A program made the translations under genes and the position numbers. Positions 1 through 10,965 of a stretch of 64,000 nucleotides of DNA are shown piece after piece (the first letter of the stretch is position 1; the number at the start of each line of letters is the position of its first letter). The stretch is from positions 20,382,550 through 20,446,549 of the forward strand of contig NC_088201.1 in assembly GCF_037126465.1 (NCBI RefSeq). Reading direction: 5' to 3'. The notes under the pieces were generated by a model. That model searched no databases. It had not been told where the DNA came from and saw nothing but the letters and a program-made list of their open reading frames with translations. Origin of the DNA: Ornithodoros turicata (Eukaryota > Arthropoda > Arachnida > Ixodida > Argasidae).

Positions 1-740
1 GACATTGTTAAGCAAAAGCAACACTTAAGTTTAAGCAACAGTAAGGTTAAGCAACACTTTTTGGCTACCATTGTTTAAATTACAACTGATACCTACTTGA
101 ATAATGGCAAAAGACGTGTAAAGACCTGCTATGCGCTATCCGAGTAGTGAAAAAGGTGCGTAATCTCTCTAAGGCAGCAAGAGGACGTCGAGCAAGAGGA
201 CGTCGGCGCCATGAAAAAGTGTTTGGTCAGTCAGAGAATATAAGCCAACTTTATCGGATTTGATTTTAGTCATTCAATATAATCTCCGTCAAAGTTAATG
301 CTCTTTGTCCAACCATGATGCAGTGCATCTTGGGCTTTCTCGTCGGTCGGCTTGTCAAGGCAGCTGAAAAATGTTTCCGTCGACGTCCTCATCCCACGAA
401 AATTTCTGACCCATGAGAAACATCCTCGGCGTTGTCAATACCAGAAACTGAAAGGAATTTGGCGTGTTGGGCAGCACTTCGGCCAAAGGAATCAGATTCG
501 CAAAGGAGAACACCTCTCCACGGGTGCCGATGAAGAAAGGCTTGTATTAAATTTGACGAAAATGCTTCGTACTACAAGGTAGCCATCTAGCCTCGACCGC
601 ATTCCGCAACAACGATGAAAAACTGGCCATCTAAAATTGTTTGTGGCAGGTGCATGATTGCGAAAGCACAGACATAACTGCGCGGCTCTCCAAACGCTGC
701 TTTGCACATCTCACCGAAAGGTTAAATGCGAGGTAACTTT
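1..740. other. No gene recognised
   Basis: No convincing coding region or element was identified. The first 60 bases contain a loose repeat of TAAGCAAC (three occurrences), and around 180-215 the segment AAGAGGACGTCG occurs twice in direct order. Short open frames here overlap each other on both strands and have no recognisable motif. Confidence 0.5.
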
Positions 741-744
741 AAGA

Positions 745-933
745 TATGGATCAGTATCTTGCGTATTTAAGAGCATTTATGAAATATTTACAAAAATAAA
801 TACTCAAATATCATATTTAAATATACGTAATTATAAATACATTTTCAAGTCTGTACTTCAATACAAAATATAAATACATGCATTTATATTTTAGATACTA
901 TTTTAATTACAAAGTATTTAAATACTGGCCATC
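745..933. mobile_element. hAT-like MITE end fragment
   Basis: The segment is rich in TATTTAAATAC-type subterminal words and ends at 933 with GGCCATCCCTG. Read on the minus strand this gives CAGGGATGGCCAGTATTTAA, which fits the CAGNG start seen in many hAT terminal inverted repeats. A similar end, CAGTGATGGCCA, starts another element at 13037. No matching left end was found, so this is probably one end of a truncated or diverged non-autonomous element. A LINE tail begins immediately after it. Confidence 0.4.
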
Positions 934-940
934 CCTGATG

Positions 941-2270
941 TCGGGTTTATTTATTTATTTATTTATGCAAATACCTCAAATTACCCCGATGGGGCGTTAC
1001 ATGAGGGAGGGAGTTACAGAGCAAAAAGAAAAGGAACGAGATAAACAACAAACAAGAAAAACTCGCGCATATTTGTAGCTAGATACACTCATGAACAACA
1101 AGCAAGATGAAACGCGTATATATCACGCTGCTAGGCACACTGATAAATAAAGAACAAGATAACACGATATTTACAGCTAGACACACACGTAAAATGATAG
1201 ATGAACAGATATATACTTAGAGTGAGACATAATGAATACATGTAAAATAATATGCATGAACTGTAAGGTAACTTAAATCTGGAGAAAATGCAAAAGTTCA
1301 CGTTTGAAAGCGGTTATATCACGAGTGATGACTAGCGGCAATGGAAGACTATTCCATTCGGTGGTGCATCGAGGAAAAAAAGAGCGAGAAAAATGTGTGG
1401 TTTTACTTGAGAAAGGTTCAACTTTAAAGGGGTGATCCAGTCGCGATGATATATGTACAGCTGGTAACAGAAAACTGAGTCTCAATGAACTGGTGTGAAA
1501 GAATTTGTGGTAGAGACAGAGCCTCATAAATTTCCTGCGTGTGTCGAGTTCAGGAAGGTCAATGGATTGTTTAATAGCTGTAATACTTGAAGGATAATGA
1601 TAGACATTAGTAATAAAACGAGCAGCCCGGTTCTGTAATGCTTCAAGAAGGTTGGCAAGGTTAGCGACGTGGGGACCCCATATACTGCACGCGTATTCTA
1701 ATTTTGGTCTAATCAACGTGGTGTAAGCTAGTTTCTTTATCGTCGGAGGAGCATGTTTTAAGTTGCGGCGTATAAATCCTAGTTTGCGGTTGGCATCGCT
1801 GATTATGGAATTAATATGGTTACCCCAGCTTAAATTAGATGCAAGATACACTCCAAGGTACTTGTATGAATCAGATTTTAGGATCGAGCGATTATCAAGT
1901 GTGTATGAATAATGATAAGACTGCTTAGCGCGTGAGAAAGAAATATGTGCACACTTCGAAACATTCAGTGATAGGAGCCAAGTGGAACACCAGACGTTGA
2001 TTCGATCGAGGTCATGCTGTAAGGAATGTCGGTCAGAGTCAGAAAAAACGGGGCGATATAAGACGCAGTCGTCGGCAAAAAGACGTATGGATGAAGATAT
2101 GGAGTTCGGGAGGTCGTTCATAAAGATAAGAAAGAGAAGGAGACCAAGTACAGAACCCTGAGGCACGCCGGAAGATAAGGAAGTTTGATTTGCGTTCCTC
2201 TCATTCCATTTCTTACGAAATGCTTGAGGACAGCCCGATGCCGATGTTCTTTGATTGAAAAGAGATGCTA
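941..2270 (-). mobile_element. 5'-truncated LINE (CR1/L2/Jockey-like), 3' half
   Basis: On the minus strand this is the 3' half of a non-LTR retrotransposon: the end of a reverse transcriptase frame, an untranslated region, and a terminal (AATAA)n-type tail at about 945-965. The 3' untranslated part (about 985-1020) contains CCATCGGGGTAATTTGAGG, a style I associate with tick LINEs (memory, not checked). The 5' limit near 2200-2270 is where RT similarity fades, as expected for 5' truncation during target-primed reverse transcription. The tail abuts the hAT-like end at 933. Confidence 0.75.
1273..2166 (-). CDS. LINE reverse transcriptase C-terminal fragment
   Basis: An uninterrupted 297-codon frame encodes the palm-to-C-terminus part of a LINE reverse transcriptase, the enzyme that copies element RNA into DNA at the target site. 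It starts in the conserved VPQGSVLG block (residues 2-8; the frame is open further upstream and reads GVPQGSVLG). Both catalytic aspartates are present in FADDC (residues 30-34). A KYLGVYL block follows near residue 100 and a typical WNSLP motif lies near the C terminus. The finger domain and endonuclease are missing, so the product could not act alone. The first codon is GTG, so this is a fragment boundary and not a real start. The lack of stops suggests a fairly young copy. Confidence 0.85.
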   Translation of the reverse strand: MPQGSVLGLLLFLIFMNDLPNSISSSIRLFADDCVLYRPVFSDSDRHSLQHDLDRINVWCSTWLLSLNVSKCAHISFSRAKQSYHYSYTLDNRSILKSDSYKYLGVYLASNLSWGNHINSIISDANRKLGFIRRNLKHAPPTIKKLAYTTLIRPKLEYACSIWGPHVANLANLLEALQNRAARFITNVYHYPSSITAIKQSIDLPELDTRRKFMRLCLYHKFFHTSSLRLSFLLPAVHISSRLDHPFKVEPFSSKTTHFSRSFFPRCTTEWNSLPLPLVITRDITAFKRELLHFLQI

Positions 2271-2384
2271 GAGAAAATGAACTATATAGATAAATGAGAT
2301 ATATAGATATATAAATAGGAGAAGGTGCCTGTCTTGGTGTCCTGGATAGGGACCCCCTCCTGTTTTTAACAAACCAGGAGACAG

Positions 2385-2455
2385 ACTGATGAAGATTCGC
2401 AATGAAGGTTGGCTAGGGGCGTGTTACTTGGTGAAGTTCTGTTTTAGCAGTGCGG
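2385..2455. repeat. Half copy of palindromic MITE family P
   Basis: The segment carries the right arm of a palindromic family seen in eight places in this window. The diagnostic words are GATGAAGATTCGCAATGA, GGTTGGCTAGGGGCGTGTTA and GGTGAAGTTCTGTTTTAG. The left arm is absent. Family P is a non-autonomous foldback element with no coding capacity. Confidence 0.55.
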
Positions 2456-2679
2456 TTAATTTCCATTATGTTATCGAAGAGGAGTTTGGAACGCATGACG
2501 CCTATGGTGGAGCTTCACCTAACGCTTCTCTGAATGAGGTGAAGCCTGCTTTACATTTTTTTTATATTCCGTGTAAGCGCCGCTAAGCAACTGTCACTAT
2601 GAGCTGCGTACAGATGTGGACAGATGGAGAGAGAACAGCAGGAAGGAGTGGGGACGTGGGGGGGGGGTTAGTATGCATC

Positions 2680-2812
2680 TGGGGCCGACTTCAGGGGGAA
2701 CTGTGCCGACTTTCGTCTGGAAAGTCTTCGGAAAACCCAGGGAAAACCTCAGACAGCACACCCTGTGATAGGATTCCAACCCCAACCTTCCAGTCTTCAG
2801 AGGCCACGCCGC
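2680..2812 (-). repeat. tRNA-headed SINE, diverged copy
   Basis: The segment matches the SINE at 40225-40370 and the neighbour at 2946-3078. It contains GGGCCGACTTCAGGGGGAACT, then GGAAAACCCAGGGAAAACCTC, then a decayed B-box region GGATTCCAACCCCAACC. The tRNA-like part is at the right, so the SINE runs on the minus strand. Confidence 0.55.
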
Positions 2813-2945
2813 TGGTTTTAGATTTTGTGCTTCTTGGGAGTGAGGAAGAAAGTACACTCTTAAAACAGAGGTGGTGGTGGTAGTGCTGATGGCACTGCTT
2901 GCTGTGGTCGGTCACGCTCAGGCAGGCAACGTGAAGATTATCGCA

Positions 2946-3078
2946 GGTGGGGGATCGTGCGTCCTGGGCCGACTTCACAGGGAACTCTGCCTTCGTTTGT
3001 CTGAATGCGTCCTGGGAAAACCCATGGTAAACACCTAGACATCACAGCGGGCGCAAGGATTCAAACCCGGGTCACATC
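2946..3078 (-). repeat. tRNA-headed SINE
   Basis: This is a second copy of the same SINE, about 130 bp from the first. It reads GGGGGATCGTGCGTCCTGGG, CCGACTTCACAGGGAACT, GGGAAAACCCATGG and GGATTCAAACCCGGGTCAC. On the minus strand the last word gives GTGACCCGGGTTTGAATCC, which is an RNA polymerase III B-box, so transcription would run leftwards. Two copies in the same orientation suggest a local duplication or repeated insertion at the same place. Confidence 0.65.
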
Positions 3079-3090
3079 CCAGCTCTTATA

Positions 3091-3278
3091 ACAGAATTGA
3101 ACACATAACATGATGATATCGTTATCAATCTTGATTTTGTGGAAAGCGCGGGGCGTCCGCCTTTTTGTGACAATTAACATAACTGCTAAAGTGTCGTACG
3201 CATCACGTTTTTGACAAATCAGAGGATGGCTAAGAGCGTGTTGTGCAGTGAAGTTCCGTTTGAAGAGAACAAGAAGCG
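3091..3278. mobile_element. Palindromic MITE family P
   Basis: The two arms are inverted copies: an AACAGAATTGAACACATAAC-type left end and a GTTGTGCAGTGAAGTTCCG-type right end. The centre has GCGGGGCGTCCGCCTTTTTG facing TCGTACGCATCACGTTTTTG. The arms are more diverged than in the copies at 49802 and 62693. There is no coding potential, and open frames across it are by-products of the palindrome. Confidence 0.55.
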
Positions 3279-3284
3279 CTTTGA

Positions 3285-3630
3285 GTGAAAGATGCAGTTG
3301 CCTTGATAGTAATACAAAAGGAACAGGATTCATCCGTTGCGTTGTTCGTGACTTATGAGCGAAATATACCGCAATTTACGCTTTCCCTCTTCTCTCTCTC
3401 TCTCAAGAAGCGCGTCAGTGCGCAGCGGCCTGTTATTGGTCTGCTCAAACGATCTCCCGCGATGATTATACAAATCATCTGAGGGTACCAATAACGTGAG
3501 GAGGAGAGAACAGGAAAAGCGTAAATGGGGGGGGGGGGGGGTTTCGTTCGCGCATAGATCACGAACGACGCAATGGTTGAATCCTGTTCCCTTTGTACTG
3601 CTGTTAAGGTAACGACATCTTTCATTCCGC
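3285..3630. mobile_element. Foldback (inverted-repeat) element
   Basis: Arms of about 80-90 bp at 3287-3365 and 3538-3628 are inverted copies. The left arm reads AAAGATGCAGTTGCC, AAAAGGAACAGGATTCATCC and GCGTTGTTCGTGAC, and the right arm carries their complements. Between them lie a CT-rich run, a GC-rich hairpin and a poly-G run (about 3528-3541). No open frame of interest is present. It lies directly next to the family P copy. Confidence 0.55.
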
Positions 3631-4832
3631 CAAGAGACATTTTTAGACTTTGATTTAGTTCGTTAATTAATTTTAAACTGAATTTGTTTGTATTTTTACA
3701 CTTTACTGCCCCTTTGACGCAGGGGTGCTCTGAAGCGATTTTTCTTGACTTTATACCAAGCCACTTTTTTTTTACCATGCATTATAGACCAGTCAGAACT
3801 TAGCAACATACCTCGGCCGCATCCTTTAACGCAGTTCACTGCATGAAACCTTGTACCATAATAAGCAGTAGTTTCGATGTCTGTATCGTTTCTATCACTC
3901 CAAAGATCCAAAAACTAAACCCTTTCTCTCGTTTCAACGCAGAAAAAAATTGCGTATGTATTGTACAAGTCAACACATATTCCAGGAAGAGTGTCCCTTA
4001 GCACTGCTTCATAGATGCCTCAACTTCACCGAAATGTTGAATGCTCTGCTATAATGGACTGCTGAAGGGCTTTCGTCTCGAAGAAGCAAAGGTGATTCCA
4101 GGTCACGTACAGAGCGCGGAAGCTGTGCGCTGACAAGAAGCCAGCGAGACCCGGGAATGGAACCGACACCTCTCTGACGCACATCTGTTAGTCAACTGTC
4201 GTCCCTGAGACCATTGTTTGGACGTTGGTGAGGCTTAAAGGAGCAATGACGTCGCATTTAGTATGGCTCGAAACCCTGCCGCATTCGTATAGAGCTGTCC
4301 ATGAGGAGAGGAGCCACCATGCAAAATATTTTCGCTCTGCACTGTCTTATAACGGCGCATATAGAAACAGTCGGAGAAAGCAGCCGCGGACGGTGGATAT
4401 GATCCGCGCGGGACGTAGGGAAGTCCCCGTGCCTTTTTTCTTCGTTTCTTTCTTCTCAGCTCACGCGTCGCTTATACCTGCTTGAGCTGTGCCGCTTTAC
4501 GTCACGAGTCACGTGCCCAGGGACCACGTTACGTCACGACGTTCCATCGTTTTCCGAGTCCCTCTCTTCACGAGTGGAGGATTTTTGAAAGGTGTGCGGA
4601 ACAGAGGCCTCGTGCGCGCTCTGTAGGTAGGTCACCTGCACTCGTCGTTCTTTCGCAGGAGCTCATTTTATTCGTTGCAGAACACGCCCCAGCGAAAAAC
4701 AAATAAAACCTGGGGCCCCACTAAATGTTTTGTTGCGTCTTAATTGTATCCTCAGCATCTGCAATTGACGTCCGTTGACAGCGTCGAACACGAAAATGTT
4801 GCTCTTCGATGCAAGCTGTATCGTTTGTGTTT

Positions 4833-4863
<31 letters not shown>

Positions 4864-7229
4864 CACTTGAGACAAACAAGAACGTGATATTTTGATGACT
4901 GCGGCTTCGCGCTTTGAAATGGCGGTGCCGACCAACCGGTTTAAGAAACACGTCCGTAAATTGAACTGAGAAAAGTTCTTTACAGCGGCGCATCGATCCG
5001 TCACGAGTGATATGTGAAGCGGCTGTCACTGAAGCCTGCTGTGTGCTGCTTTCGAATGAAAGTGCGATTCACACTTCCTGACCTCTCACAGTATGCCTTG
5101 CGATACACTTATCATCATTGCATCTGTGCTTGAAGTTTGATTTAAATGTATTGCACTTGAGGCAACTCTGAGCGCCAAAGGGTGCAGGGCCGTTTGGTGC
5201 GTGAAGCGGTTTTTTCGATTGTTTGTTAGTCCATGTGAAAGGAGCAGCAACAACAACAAATACATGATGTGATGACGAATGAGGAAAGGAAGAAAGGAGC
5301 GCCAGCTTACACAAATGTGACGCTTGTAATGAAGGTCTATGGATGTGTTGTTACCACTTTACGCAATGGTTCCTCAGTGCAACGAGTTCCATTTCAATGT
5401 TGCACTGACCCGTCAAAGTCGTTGTTCACACAATTTGTGCATGCTATCTATCTATTTCTGGTGCTGCTAAGAAATCTATGCTCGTCAGAATACTCCTCAG
5501 AAGTGAATGGAAGCGGCCACAGTTACAGCATTTACAAAATATATCGCATGACCATGGTTACAAACCGCATCACTGGAAGGGACCGTCTGGAGCCGTGCAA
5601 TGATTCGAGATAAACAAGCAAATCGAACAGCGTGCTCACATCCGGTTTTGGGTTTACGGCGACATAAGGCATTAGCACCCGCATATTGGCGGACCTCACA
5701 GGGACGTGCGAAGAACGAAAAGGTGCTTAAGGACTGTTTCGAGATATGAAAAAAAAAAGAAAGGACACACATAATCAGAAAGTTTTGACTCTAGTGGATG
5801 ACTTGTTTGCATGGCAGGAGAAAAACTGGCATCTTCTGGCAGTGACGTAACGGCCGGCCGCGGAGCACTGGCTATAAAGTTCAGTTATAAAGGATTTGTT
5901 GCAAATTTAATCTATTTTTCTGTTTATTAGCTTTTTTTTTTTTTTTTTTGCTGTGGGTTGTGTCCTGGATTCGTTTTAAGTCGAGAAGGCAGACATGACG
6001 CGGCCAGATGAGGCCCTTGGTAGCTAGAGGTTACTTTTTGTGAGTTACGGCAACGATATGTTAACTAAGGAACCAACATTTGAAGAGACAGATAGGAAAA
6101 CACGATTTTCCCATCGGCTAACACCGATGGCCGCTAGATATTCCAGGACTTGCATTTTTCAGTGGAACTGTAATGGTTAGTGGGGAATGGTGGTGGTTAG
6201 TGGTGAATGAACTGTAGTGATGTAATGTAACTGTTGTAATGGGCTTCAAAACAAGTTAAGCGACTTCCGAAATTTCGTTTATGGTCACCAGTTCCCCCAT
6301 CATCTCTCTTTGCGAAGCCCGAGTGCCTGCCTCTTTTAGACTTTCAAATTATGTTATCTGCAGCTCTGAAAGACGCACAGGACTTAGCCCGGCGATGCTC
6401 TGCGTCAGAAAGGACATTGTAAGTATACTCCTTAGTGGGTCCTCCGATGATGATTTTGAATATGTCGTGTGCAATGTGCGTCTGCGCTCTAGACGCATGA
6501 CATAGAATAGAATAGAAGCAGAAAGGAAAAAATTGAAACGTAGGTCCCACTGGTGCGACCAGCTGTTCCATGACGCTTGATGTGTGAAAGCACTGAATGA
6601 TTTAAAAGATTATTTCAGCACGTATGTCCTTCAGGTAGTTCGCTAGGGCACATAGCATGCAGACGCATGACTGTTGCTAGTGCCCACCAGTGTCCAGTGT
6701 CCTTTTGTTCTACTTCGCTTGACCGGGAGGCTTACTGGGTGGCTGATATGGACACCATGTGGAGTACCCACATACCCCTGCTTGTCTGTCACTCTGGGCT
6801 GCGAGGCCCCCATAAGACCAAGAAGGTTACTAACTGGAAGGTTTTAACACAGCTGAAGATGTATTTTGCTGTGCAACAAGTCTGGATGACATTAAAGTGC
6901 AGCTCCGCTGCTGTTCCGAAAGTATGAAGGCGTTGTGATATTCAGAACCGTGGTCCTAACTTCATTCATAAACGCACATCGCTTTCCAAATTTCCATACC
7001 CCTTCGTGAGAAATTTGAGAAAAACTACCGGGCGGCGGTTCCACTTGTGACGTCATACTTGGAATTGCGCGGATTGGATAGCCACACCTAGCCAGCTCTG
7101 CCTGGCAACCAGTTTGTGTTTACACTCCGTCATGGCCGCTGTATCGTGCTGAAATAGCTGTCACGAGCTATCGGGGACCACCGCACCGTTTTATCACGTT
7201 TCTTATAAGAAATACTTCGTCTTCGAGCA
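3631..7229. other. Unassigned region, no gene recognised
   Basis: I see no domain, splice-supported exon or complete element here. It holds a (GT)n run followed by about 17 G at 4832-4863, a T run near 5931-5949, and a single TTAAAGGAGCAATGACGTC end near 4236 like those of TTAA-type MITEs, with no partner found. A 91-codon minus-strand frame at 5497-5772 has no motif I recognise and could be chance or part of an unknown repeat. Confidence 0.4.
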
Positions 7230-7331
7230 CGTACTCGTTCTCTTCTCAATAGCTTTGGTAGTGCTTTCTGCACACGCAGCAAGTCCGCGCATAGTGCGCT
7301 GCCAAAGCTATTGAGAATGCGTACGAGTACG
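7230..7331. repeat. Imperfect inverted repeat (hairpin)
   Basis: Left arm 7230-7264 and right arm 7296-7331 are near-perfect inverse complements. The shared core is CTCAATAGCTTTGG (left) and CCAAAGCTATTGAG (right), flanked by CGTACTCGT and ACGAGTACG. The loop is about 31 bases. It may be a very small foldback element. Confidence 0.7.
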
Positions 7332-7361
7332 TCACACGTTAGGTGTTAGGTCTTGTTGGTA

Positions 7362-7390
7362 CTTCATGCTACCAACTTGGTAGCATGAAG
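7362..7390. repeat. Short perfect palindrome
   Basis: CTTCATGCTACCAA and TTGGTAGCATGAAG face each other across a single base, giving 14-bp perfect arms. It lies 30 bp after the larger hairpin. No known protein-binding consensus is recognised. Confidence 0.8.
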
Positions 7391-7399
7391 CACAATGCG

Positions 7400-8369
7400 G
7401 GCACAGAATGTCCGCTCACGACGGCTGTCGTTGCACAACGAGGCCATCCTGTAAGGCTTGTTAAAGAAGACCGGCAAAACTATCTTTGAGGCTATTAATG
7501 ACAGCAATTATCACGGAACACACCCAAAACATTCACCTTCGCCCATAGATCTCCGCCATCGCATCGACGATTTGGCGTTAGCCAAGCCACGAGCGCGACT
7601 AAGCCAGGACGAAGCCGGAATTGGTCAGGGTTTGCCGACCACAGGACCGCCGTGCCAGGGAAATTTAAAAAATTGTTTTCTTAAAAACTACAAACAAATG
7701 GGTGAAAATTTTTCACATGTATGCTCCCTCTGCGGAAACGAACGCACAGCCCAAGCATGGCTCCATTCTGTCGCAGTCGAAAATCGGCGGAGCTGAGCTT
7801 TAACCATGCTCTGGCGTCCAGCCTGTCTGCGGCAACCACGTCAGTCCCCATCCCGGCAACGCACTCAAACGTTGATGTGGACTTTGAACGCCTAAGAACA
7901 ATACGACGCCGAGCAGAACGATCGTTCTGGAAGCCATCAGGACTACCAGGAGGTATGTAAGTTACGTAGTGTCCCCTTACGCACCTACCGGATGAATAGG
8001 GCAGATTATCAAGACTCTTAGTTGCCCCGTTGAGCAAGAGACGCCTTTCAGAGCTCTCGCGCTTCATTTGAAGATTTCAGAAATTACAGCTGGCGAAGAG
8101 TTCTGAGTGTCTCCTCACGCGGACATCTTCTGCCTCTTCGAATGACACCTAAATGCAATCAGCTGCTGGTGCTCTTGGTGTTCATTTCGGCTGCATTGCT
8201 TGTGTCCCTATAATGACTCTGGGCTCTTTCAGCACTCCCACTCCAACCACCACCACTCCCACCACCACCACCGACCCTGTAATGAACCTTTGGTACCATC
8301 AACGAATTGCAGTCACCAATCTCCCACTCTAAGAAAGGGTCCTCACCTAGGCCCAAGGGTATTACGTAT
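7400..8369. other. Unassigned region before LINE
   Basis: No gene is supported. A 112-codon plus-strand frame at 7458-7796 and a 128-codon minus-strand frame at 7681-8067 overlap and have no recognisable domain. A (CCACCA)n-like run sits at about 8240-8275. The stretch may contain the unrecognised 5' part of the LINE that follows. Confidence 0.35.
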
Positions 8370-8439
8370 CAGGGTATAGCCTCCCTGGGGACTGCGTTGT
8401 TTACTCTTGTTTTTGTTGTTGGGGACTGCGTCGCTTGAA

Positions 8440-9508
8440 AAGCTGCCGTAGTTTCTTAATGACTCCTGTAGAACTGGTGTTGTTCCTGATGTATGGAAAG
8501 TGGCTCGTGTTATCCCAGTTTTGAAACCAGGAAAGTCACCAATAGGGCTGGCTTCATTTCTACCCATTAACCTCACCAGCTGCGTGCGCAAAATAATGGA
8601 AAGGTTAATATTGAACCGCCTTGACTGGTTCCTGGAGTCCCGGAAGCTCTTACACTCAGCGCAGGCAGGTTTCAGAAAAGATTGTTGTACAGTGGACTGT
8701 ATCTTGAATGTGCTAACCCATGCGGAACAGCCGAGACCAGAAGGTCTACTAATCGTGGCGGCTTTCCTTGATATCAAGCGAACACTACACCACCTATGAC
8801 ACTACAAGCCACGGTCATGTACTTCATGGGCTGTTCTCTCTGAATGTTACTGGGCGAGCTCTCAGGTGCATAGCCAAGTATTTACGTGGTAGGATTGTAC
8901 GTGTGATGACTTCGGATGGTGAAACGTTTCATCACAGCACAACAGCAGGTGTCCCACAGGGTGGGGTTCTTAGCTCACTCCTCTTCGATGTCGTTATGGC
9001 TTATCTACCATCCCTCTTGCCACGGGGCGTCAACATAAGCTTGTACGCTGATGATAAATGTATATCGACATCCGACAAGCAGTGGCCAGCGCTACAGCGC
9101 CGCCTGCAGTGTGCCCTTGATATTGTTGCTACTTTCCTGGAAAATAGAGGCATGTACCTCTCTCATGAGAAGGCTGTATTTTTGCCGTTCACACGCCGTC
9201 ATTTGAATAACTTTCAGCTCCATATAACCGGGCATGTTGTGCGGCGTGTTACGTACCACAGGTTTCTTGGTGTGGTTCTCGACCGCTGTCTGAAAGGTAG
9301 AGCTGAGTCTCGGCTGAATGTCCTGCGATACCTCTGTGGTGCCCGCTGGGGGCTTTCTACAAAGGCATTGCTTGGTCTACACCGGCCCCTCATACGCCAG
9401 ATGCTGATGTGTCATCTTCCAGTGTTGCATAACCTTTTGTCCCTCGTCCGAACAAGTGTCGGAAACCATTCTTGCAAAGAGTATGAAAAAGTGTCTTGGC
9501 GTCCATAA
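8440..9508 (+). pseudogene. LINE reverse transcriptase pseudogene (I-clade-like)
   Basis: This is the reverse transcriptase of the LINE, readable in two frames that meet near 8780. The first part gives VARVIPVLKPGKSP and a SFLPINLTSCVRKIMERLI-type finger block. The second gives AGVPQGGVLSSLLF and the catalytic motif YADD (codons at 9044-9055), with both aspartates kept. A thumb region follows with FLGVVLDRCL. The conserved 'DIKRAFD'-type site lies at the frameshift, where DIKRTL is seen. An in-frame stop also interrupts the upstream part near 8450. The protein would copy element RNA at a nicked target, but this copy cannot make a full enzyme. Confidence 0.85.
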
Positions 9509-9851
9509 ATCAACGCCAACTGTCCCTATCATGGCTGAAGCCAAGAAGCCGTCGCTATAGCCTTCATGCGGACGGCACAATCTTTTGTGCACTACATGAG
9601 GCTCTCCACTCGCCATTACTGCCACACATTAGTGCGGGACATTCTTCGGCGGCCAGCATCCAGCTACTGCCAAACTGTTTTAGCTCACCGCAGCATCATT
9701 CCGAAGCATAAACAACTGACTCCACCCACAGTCCCACCACGGGCCCTTCAGACACCTCCTGTGCATGTCAATGTCCCTGGCTTGGCTTCGAAAAACTCAG
9801 TTACGACAATTGTTCTTCGGCAACTCAGTCTAGCGTTCAAGGGAGAATTAA

Positions 9852-10712
9852 AACCTTTACCGACGGTTCATCGACTCAGACCGGCTCTGCCTGTGCATAT
9901 GCAATTCCTGAGCTGTCGATTGAAAGAAGTGCCAGGCTATCGCACCCGACGTCGGCGGCTGCGGCCGAGCTATATTCCATTCTTATGGCGCTTTCCTTCA
10001 TTCTGTCCCGTCAGCCCCTGATACACTGGGCTCCAAAACCGCCCTGCAAGCTCTACAATGTACCATGGGATCGAGCTCTCTCGCTCCACTGGTGTGTGAC
10101 GTCCTCAGTGAGTATTCGTCTGCCGTCATACATGGTCATAACATCAACTTGCCGTGCATCCCAGGTCACTGCGGCGTCCCTAGGAATGAAGCTGTCGACC
10201 TAGTTGCGAGACGGGCTCATGCGGCACGCGGTGTACTGACGCGCACTACGTATTTTACCCAAACGGACGCCAAGAGAGCAATCTGTACACTCACGAGACG
10301 TCTGTGCAGTGAACACTGGCGAAGAAGTGTTCCTGCTACGTCATTTCTGCGTAAGGTGGGTCCAGACCTCAGTTTTTATATGCCGTCAGCGCTACCTCGA
10401 CCCATCACATCTCTCATCTACAGGCTACACCTCAACGTGCAATACAGCAGCCGACCATTGTTTAAGCTCGGCAGGGTTTCTTCCCCCAACTGCGTTCTGT
10501 GTGATGTAATTGATCACGTGGTTCACATACCCCAAGACTGCCCGAGGTACAGTGCACACCGTCGTACCCTTGTGTTATCGCTGGCCCGCCTGGATAATCG
10601 CCCATACTCCACCGAAAAGGTTCTTGGGTGCTGGCCTGGAAATCAGCTGATACCTGCCATGCGCGCCCTTGTTCAATTCCTCGTCCTGACGGGCCTTTTC
10701 GACACTGTGTGA
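9852..10712 (+). pseudogene. LINE RNase H and C-terminal domain pseudogene
   Basis: Downstream of RT, a frame reads FTDGSSTQTGSACAYAIPE (first catalytic Asp at 9862-9864) and AELYSILMALSFI (catalytic Glu). After a one-base shift near 10025 it continues as GSKTALQAL, where the usual third catalytic Asp is Gly (codon 10029-10031). It then reads IPGHCGVPRNEAVDLVAR. A typical I-group tail ends in a Cys/His cluster (PNCVLCDVIDHVVHIPQDCP) and stops at 10712. RNase H removes RNA from the RNA-DNA hybrid during integration. The Asp loss and the frameshift mark it as dead. Confidence 0.8.
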
Positions 10713-10965
10713 CGCTCATTGTGTGTTTGTTTTTTCGTGCATTGAGTTTTTCCCATTCGCGTCTGGGCATGTGTGCCTCACAAAGTGTATAGATTTGTAT
10801 AGTTTTCCCTGTCTTCTTTTTCCTCCACCGTCCTTTCCCTTCATTTGTTTTACATATAATGAGCCTTACATAACGCGTCCTGGAGTAGCCAGGCCCGAGT
10901 AGTTTGGAACTAACATCTCCATTTTTTCTTTTACCAATCAATCAATCAATCAGTCCGTAATTTTC

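Larger units (their letters stand above)
8370..10965 (+). mobile_element. I-clade-like LINE, 5'-truncated, degenerate
   Basis: This is a plus-strand non-LTR retrotransposon in the order reverse transcriptase, linker, RNase H, C-terminal Cys/His segment, 3' untranslated region, and a tail of (ATCA)n at 10937-10955. The 3' region carries TTTACATATAATGAGCC and AACGCGTCCTGGAGTAGCC, which recur at 12200, at 27830-27890 (reversed) and in weaker form at 28950. An RNase H domain downstream of RT is typical of the I group of LINEs. No apurinic-type endonuclease is visible, so the 5' end is missing. Several frameshifts make it non-functional. Its start is placed where RT similarity first appears. Confidence 0.85.
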
